Positions 22,064 to 26,198 of a DNA stretch of 26,198 nucleotides are shown piece after piece. Under the pieces are notes generated by a model. It worked only from the letters and a program-made list of their open reading frames with translations. It made no database searches and was not told the DNA's origin. Location of the stretch: the NCBI GenBank assembly GCA_964585245.1, contig CAZPCV010000019.1, positions 1 through 26,198 on the forward strand, in the 5' to 3' direction. This stretch comes from CAZEDL01 sp964585245 (lineage in GTDB: Bacteria; Patescibacteriota; Patescibacteriia; Magasanikbacterales; GWA2-37-8). The position numbers and the translations under genes are program-made. How positions within the stretch are numbered: position 1 is the stretch's first letter; every line of letters begins with the position of its first letter.

Positions 22064-23005
22064 TTAAACTAAACGATGCCGGGTTTCCAAAAATCTAATC
22101 GTACCACTTTTAACACGCATCACCACTGAATAGGTTATGCCGTACCCGTCACCATACCGTACTCCTCGCAACAGAGGACCGTCAATTACGCCCGTGGCAG
22201 TAAAAGTTAATTCTTCACCTTTGGCCAAATCCTCAATCGTTAATATCTTTTCAATATTATTTATCCCCATATCTTTCAAAACCTGCCGCTGTTTATCATC
22301 TTTAGGTGCCAAGCGGGCCTGAAACCCCCCACCTAAGCATTTTATCGCTACTGCGGCTAATACTGCCTCGGCGCTCGCCCCAATATTATAGAGCAAATCT
22401 ATACCCGATTCAGGCAACGACGGAGCGATCGCCCCCGCCACATCGCCATCACTAATTAATCGCACTCGCGCACCCACTGCGCGTACTTTTTTCTTTATTT
22501 CTTCGTGTCGCGGCCGATCCAACATTAAAACCACCACTTCCGAAATTTTTTTATTAAGCGCTGTGGCAACGGCAGCAATATTATCTTCTAGGCTATGATT
22601 TAAATCAATAACATCTTTGGCTTTGGGGCCACAAGCAATTTTTTCCATATACATATCCGGCGCATGAAAAAGCGAACCTTTGGCACCGGTAGCAATTACG
22701 GAAATCGCATTAGGCACGCCATTTGCCACACTATCGGTACATTCCAGAGGATCAATGGCAATATCTAGTTCGGGCCCCCCGCCCAAACCAACTCTCTCGC
22801 CTACATACAGCTGCGGAGCTTCGTCTTTTTCTCCTTCACCAATAATAATTTCCCCGGAAAAATTTATCTCATTAAATCTTTGGCGCATCGCGTCTACCGC
22901 CGCCTGATCTGCCGCAATTTTATCCCCTCGTCCCATCCAGGCTGCTGCAGCTACCGCCCCCGCTTCGGTAACTCGGACAAATTCCAGCGCTAAATTTCGG
23001 TCCAT
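22064..23005 (-). CDS. glpX: class II fructose-1,6-bisphosphatase (GlpX type)
   Basis: A 313-aa GlpX-family phosphatase removing the 1-phosphate of fructose-1,6-bisphosphate in gluconeogenesis. Seen: FVRVTEAGAVAAAAWMGRGDK (9-29), IIGEGEKDEAPQLYVGE (54-70, metal-binding acids) and IDPLECTDSVANG (84-96). The last corresponds to the family DP(I/L)EGT motif but carries Cys where Gly is usual. Also seen are LMLDRPRHE, RLISDGDVAGAIAP, NIGASAEAVLAAVAIKCLGG and a C-terminal SGTIRFLETRH. It starts 9 nt after the MgtC/DUF4010 gene. With the aldolase downstream it forms the core of a gluconeogenic run. The Gly to Cys change may or may not matter. Confidence 0.93.
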   Translation of the reverse strand: MDRNLALEFVRVTEAGAVAAAAWMGRGDKIAADQAAVDAMRQRFNEINFSGEIIIGEGEKDEAPQLYVGERVGLGGGPELDIAIDPLECTDSVANGVPNAISVIATGAKGSLFHAPDMYMEKIACGPKAKDVIDLNHSLEDNIAAVATALNKKISEVVVLMLDRPRHEEIKKKVRAVGARVRLISDGDVAGAIAPSLPESGIDLLYNIGASAEAVLAAVAIKCLGGGFQARLAPKDDKQRQVLKDMGINNIEKILTIEDLAKGEELTFTATGVIDGPLLRGVRYGDGYGITYSVVMRVKSGTIRFLETRHRLV

Positions 23006-23014
23006 ACCTCTAAC

Positions 23015-24340
23015 TTAGAGTAATAATAAATACCCGGCAACACTGCTACTAATTATTATAAGCATCGCTACAGCGAGACGTAGTGCGAATTTGCGGCTGC
23101 CTTGTACGGCCGCGTACACGGATTTGCTAATCAAATTAGTTGCATTAATCAGAAGGAAAATTAAGGCCGTTGTCGGTAATGCGACGGTTCTGCCTGCCGC
23201 TTCGGCTAAGTTAATTAGAACAGCGTCTAGCCCAGCCAACGACGCGAGCACAGAGCTAAACACGAACCCGGCCTGCCCAAACAAAGCCAAACATACTTTT
23301 GTCAAAATCTTGATAACCGTTATTAATACGGCAAATTTTAATGCGGATTTGAGAGAAAAAATCTTACGTTCTTTCTGTACGTCATCGGCCACTCCGGTAA
23401 TTGCCGCCGTTTCCTGTTGGTGACGAGACAAGAAAAATAAAGCAACCAAAAATGATACGACAATCAAGACAAATACTACCGGAGCGATAGTTTTGAGGAG
23501 AGTGCGGTTAAGCGGGGCTAATAATAAAAAAATCTGAAAAAAGCTGGCCATATTAGCTACGATCGCCGACCCCACCAATCCATTTACCGCCTGAGAACGC
23601 AAACTGCGCTGAGCCAACGCCTGAGTCGTGGCCGTAGACGACACCATGCCGCCGATCAAGCTGGTAACCAGCGAACTTTTCTTATCCCCCAAAAACCGCC
23701 CCAACGCATACCCGGCTACATCAATACCGGTAATTAAGACAACGATAAACCACAAGGTGCGCGGATTCAATAATTCCAAACTCGCGAGCGAACCCAGCTC
23801 TAAATTAAACCCTTCTAATACTTCATTCAAGCCAGGCAAATTACCCAACTGCACAGACGTATTCGGCAAAAAAGGCAACACCACCAGCGCCAGTACGGCA
23901 TACACAATAAACGATCTCATTTCTCCCGTCGAAATGCCGAGAGCAATTTTTTTAGTTTGTTCTTTTAACGACACAATTAAGATCGCCACCACCACCAAGG
24001 CCACTATAAGTTGGATCGGCATTAGTTCCGATACCGTCAAAAATCCCAAAAAGAAGGTATAGAGCAATAATATTTCGGTGGTCATGCCCGGATGCCTGGT
24101 AATCAGCGACCCCACTACATAGTACGCAATAATAAGCCCCGAAACTGCAGCCATACACAGAGCTACGAGGGGCATCTTGTCTGCCAGATAAAAAACGCCC
24201 GCTATTCCACCCATGAGCGACGTGAGAGAAAACGTTCTGATACCACTGGTGGTATCTTCTTCCCGATTACTATTTTCTCGACCCAGCCCCAGCAAGGCGC
24301 CGAAGATACCAGCCAAAAAAAGTAAAAAGGGCAGACTCAT
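23015..24340 (-). CDS. MgtC/SapB plus DUF4010 membrane protein
   Basis: A 441-aa multi-pass membrane protein. The N-terminal MgtC/SapB-like domain (about 1-130) has GALLGLGRENSNRE and TSGIRTFSLTSLMGGIAG. The C-terminal DUF4010 domain (about 165-440) has LNPRTLWFIVVLITGIDVAGYALGRFLG (in part) and the signature GGMVSSTATTQALAQRS. About ten or more hydrophobic helices span the sequence, so it acts in the cytoplasmic membrane. The transport or sensing role of such fusions is not established; MgtC proteins are linked to Mg limitation and ATP homeostasis. It heads the operon leading into glpX. There is no clear promoter or SD. Confidence 0.85.
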   Translation of the reverse strand: MSLPFLLFLAGIFGALLGLGRENSNREEDTTSGIRTFSLTSLMGGIAGVFYLADKMPLVALCMAAVSGLIIAYYVVGSLITRHPGMTTEILLLYTFFLGFLTVSELMPIQLIVALVVVAILIVSLKEQTKKIALGISTGEMRSFIVYAVLALVVLPFLPNTSVQLGNLPGLNEVLEGFNLELGSLASLELLNPRTLWFIVVLITGIDVAGYALGRFLGDKKSSLVTSLIGGMVSSTATTQALAQRSLRSQAVNGLVGSAIVANMASFFQIFLLLAPLNRTLLKTIAPVVFVLIVVSFLVALFFLSRHQQETAAITGVADDVQKERKIFSLKSALKFAVLITVIKILTKVCLALFGQAGFVFSSVLASLAGLDAVLINLAEAAGRTVALPTTALIFLLINATNLISKSVYAAVQGSRKFALRLAVAMLIIISSSVAGYLLLL

Positions 24341-24398
24341 AACGTATTAAATTGAATTAAATTAAAAGTTCTTTGAGGAAATTAAGTTGTTAAAATCA

Positions 24399-25052
24399 CT
24401 ACTTTTCCCCTTTCCATTCTGCCAAAAACTCAGCCACAAAATGCCTAATATATTCTGCCCGTTGTGCGGCTATAGCCCGGGCAGCGCCTGTATTCATTAG
24501 TCCAGGTAAGTGAAGTGATTTTTCATAAAAATAGTGGAGGCTCGTACCTTCTTGCTTGTGATGCTGAAAATCACGCTTTGTCAGATTATGGCGGACTTTA
24601 CGTTTGGGATCATATATCACCCGTTTGAACCTGGCGCCCTCGGCAAATACCCGCGCTATTCCGATCGCCCCCAAACAATCCAACCACTCGGCATCCTGAA
24701 AAATTTTTCCCTCAATGGTAGATGGTACAATAGTGTCTGCGCCGTTAAATTGTGCTTCTTCGATAATTTCCAAAATCCGCTGCTGTATCAATGGTTCAAT
24801 TTCCAAAATATCCATCGTCGCTTTAATTACCAGCGCCCATTTTTTTTCATTAAAATTTCCATCCCGATAATTCCCCACATCATGCAACAGAGCCGCCAAT
24901 TGTATAATCTGCAAATTCCCTCCTTCGAGAGCTTGTAGCTGGGTAGCCATTTTAAGAACTCTTTCAGTATGATACCAATCATGACCACCGATTTCGGTAG
25001 CTAATTTTTTCTTGACGTACTCAATCGTTTTTTTGATGAGAGGATTCGTCAT
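24399..25052 (-). CDS. HD-domain phosphohydrolase (YedJ-like)
   Basis: A 217-aa HD-superfamily hydrolase. Metal ligands are visible as GGHDWYHTERV (22-32), LLHDVGNYRDG (55-65, the HD pair His57-Asp58), and a later Asp in FQDAEWLDCLGAIG. The C-terminal part has LHYFYEKSLHLP, seen in YedJ-type proteins. These are thought to hydrolyse nucleotides or phosphoesters; no substrate is established here. A promoter is visible at 25097-25125. Its mRNA leader is about 38 nt without an SD. Confidence 0.88.
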   Translation of the reverse strand: MTNPLIKKTIEYVKKKLATEIGGHDWYHTERVLKMATQLQALEGGNLQIIQLAALLHDVGNYRDGNFNEKKWALVIKATMDILEIEPLIQQRILEIIEEAQFNGADTIVPSTIEGKIFQDAEWLDCLGAIGIARVFAEGARFKRVIYDPKRKVRHNLTKRDFQHHKQEGTSLHYFYEKSLHLPGLMNTGAARAIAAQRAEYIRHFVAEFLAEWKGEK

Positions 25053-25096
25053 TTTTCGCTTAAAAATAGATAAAAAAGCGCCCTCGATTTGGAAAT

Positions 25097-25125
25097 ACTG
25101 TAACAGTTTGCACCGTGTTCGTCAA
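25097..25125 (-). promoter_or_regulatory. promoter of the HD-domain gene
   Basis: On the minus strand TTGACG, 17 nt and TACAGT, about 38 nt of leader before the ATG at 25052. Confidence 0.55.
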
Positions 25126-25169
25126 TCAAGCAATTTCAAATCAAATATTGTTTGACAGTATCTTTAAAT

Positions 25170-25201
25170 AAAAATACAGCTATAAAATAGCTGTATTTTT
25201 T
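25170..25201. terminator. bidirectional terminator of the rRNA operon
   Basis: A perfect 14-bp stem AAAAATACAGCTAT/ATAGCTGTATTTTT with a 3-nt loop, followed by T-rich sequence on both strands, downstream of the 5S gene. Confidence 0.85.
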
Positions 25202-25223
25202 AAACAAATAAAAAACTGAGTAC

Positions 25224-25340
25224 AGTGTCCAGGCGCCGGCCTACTTTTGCTAAAAAGCTATCATGGGCGCTGAGGGGCTTAACTGCCGAGTTCGGGATGG
25301 GATCGGGTGTGACCCCCTCGCTCAAGGCACCTAGACACTG
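25224..25340 (-). rRNA. rrf: 5S ribosomal RNA
   Basis: The minus strand contains the conserved 5S core: CACACCCGATCCCATCCCGA, then ACTCGGCAGTTAAGCCCCTC and AGTAGGCCGGCGCC. The terminal helix GTGTC.../...GGACAC closes the molecule. Flanking ACTGAGTACA and TGTACTCAGT extend it as a processing stem. Ends are approximate to a few bases. Confidence 0.93.
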
Positions 25341-25681
25341 TACTCAGTGTAATGTGTTTCAAACAATAGAATATATAGCGTAATCTTCGCAAAGCACGCT
25401 TGGTGCTTTCGTAGTGCGCTCGACCGATTAGTACTCCTCCGCTCAACATCTTACGATGCTTACACGTAGAGCCTATCAACCTCGTAGTCTACAAGGGGTC
25501 TATGACGAATAGTTATCTTGAAGACGGCTTCACGCTTAGATGCTTTCAGCGTTTATCCGTGCCGAATATAGCTACCGAGCAATGCTCCTGACGGAACAAC
25601 TCGTACACTAGAGATTCGTCCACTCCGGTCCTCTCGTACTAGGAGTGAGCCTTCTCACTATTCAACGCCCGCAACAGATAG

Positions 25682-25733
<52 letters not shown>

Positions 25734-25746
25734 TGGCGAACAGCCA

Positions 25747-25777
<31 letters not shown>

Positions 25778-25793
25778 CGATGAGCCGACATCG

Positions 25794-26148
25794 TACATGG
25801 TACTCTATTTCTAGAGGGGTAGACTATATCATCTTCTTGCTCCGGATCGTAGCGAACCCCGACTGAGTCGGGACGTGAGTCGCATAATCTCGGGTTGACT
25901 TTGGCAAGAGTCGGCGTATTACCTGTCTGCGCAGCAGATCAAGTCTTCCCTTTCGGGTCAGTCGTTACGGGGTCATCCCGACTAAGTCGGGAGACTTCCC
26001 ACGGGGTTACCGGTCTCTACGGGCGTAGAGCTGACGGGTTCTCCGTTATAAGCCGATTAAAATCTCTTTGTTACCTATCTATTGTAATTAGACAATTTTG
26101 ACGAAAAAACTTGGAACTATATCACTATAGGTGCACCCCGATATGTTA
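25794..26148 (-). other. group I intron candidate in 23S rRNA, site about L2500, no endonuclease gene
   Basis: The 355 nt split the invariant sequence CACCT|CGATGTC. The 5' exon GCACCU pairs with GGGUGC shortly inside the intron, with the U-G wobble at the splice site typical of P1. The AUCG just before that guide pairs with the 3' exon CGAU as P10. AAGATGATATAGTC (25822-25835) matches the S element of the group I core, and a GACU-containing R-like stretch lies upstream (25871-25883). The last intron base is A, where group I introns almost always have G. The element is too small for a homing endonuclease and no such ORF is visible. Confidence 0.75.
25858..25991. repeat. duplicated 15-bp palindrome inside the intron
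   Basis: CCCGACTGAGTCGGG (25858-25872) and CCCGACTAAGTCGGG (25977-25991) differ by one loop base. Each forms a 6-bp hairpin. They probably cap peripheral stems of the intron. Confidence 0.6.
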
Positions 26149-26198
26149 AGGTGCCAAACCTGGCCGTCTATGTGGACTATCGGGCCAGATCAGCCTGT

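Overview
This AT-leaning metagenome-type scaffold carries two 10-N joins, at 5430-5439 and 6682-6691. It looks like a Candidate Phyla Radiation (Patescibacteria) bacterium. The evidence is an intron-like insertion inside the 23S rRNA gene, compact proteins of typical CPR families, almost no Shine-Dalgarno (SD) sequences before its AT-rich genes, several promoters that leave 5' leaders of only about 2-9 nt, and an EndoQ-type nuclease. The phylum call is an inference from gene content. Nearly every gene, including 23S-5S, is read leftward on the minus strand.

Layout from right to left in the direction of reading. The 3' part of a 23S rRNA gene holds a 355-nt group I intron candidate at E. coli position about 2500, followed by 5S rRNA and a terminator. 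Then come an HD phosphohydrolase and a gluconeogenesis-flavoured run: MgtC/DUF4010 membrane protein, class II fructose-1,6-bisphosphatase, P-loop protein, small ORF, class I fructose-bisphosphate aldolase. Two unrecognised but mutually paralogous proteins follow. Next are a TrmB-type regulator behind a strong promoter with an inverted repeat, a HAD phosphatase, a Nudix hydrolase, a GC-rich GT2 glycosyltransferase, a GlmU-like nucleotidyltransferase, a GC-rich 57-aa ORF, and GlmS. Then come a HAD/beta-phosphoglucomutase-like enzyme, a YvcK/CofD protein, a GNAT acetyltransferase, and a citrate-cleavage-like locus (ATP-grasp subunit, coiled-coil protein, CoA-ligase alpha subunit, unknown protein, citryl-CoA-lyase-like protein). 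The left end holds an unknown basic protein, two RNA-modification enzymes, a short-chain dehydrogenase and an EndoQ-like PHP nuclease cut by the window edge.

Four GC-rich islands interrupt this AT-rich background: about 4912-5525 (+), 12064-12415 (+), 14330-14620 (-) and 15425-16275 (-). Each carries strong inverted repeats, a perfect GGAGG SD with an ORF or mini-ORF behind it, and a GC-rich hairpin. Two of them (+ strand) begin with near-consensus promoters and seem to make structured RNAs of about 160 and 315 nt that match no family I can name. Two encode 57-58-aa proteins sharing a W-[VI]-x2-PP-x2-G-x-PPA motif. This is the best candidate for an undescribed system in the window.

Functionally, the aldolase, bisphosphatase, YvcK, GlmS, GlmU-like and GT2 genes point to sugar-phosphate and amino-sugar supply for the envelope. 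The citrate-cleavage-like proteins could link citrate to acetyl-CoA. No tRNA, CRISPR array, transposase or replication origin was seen.
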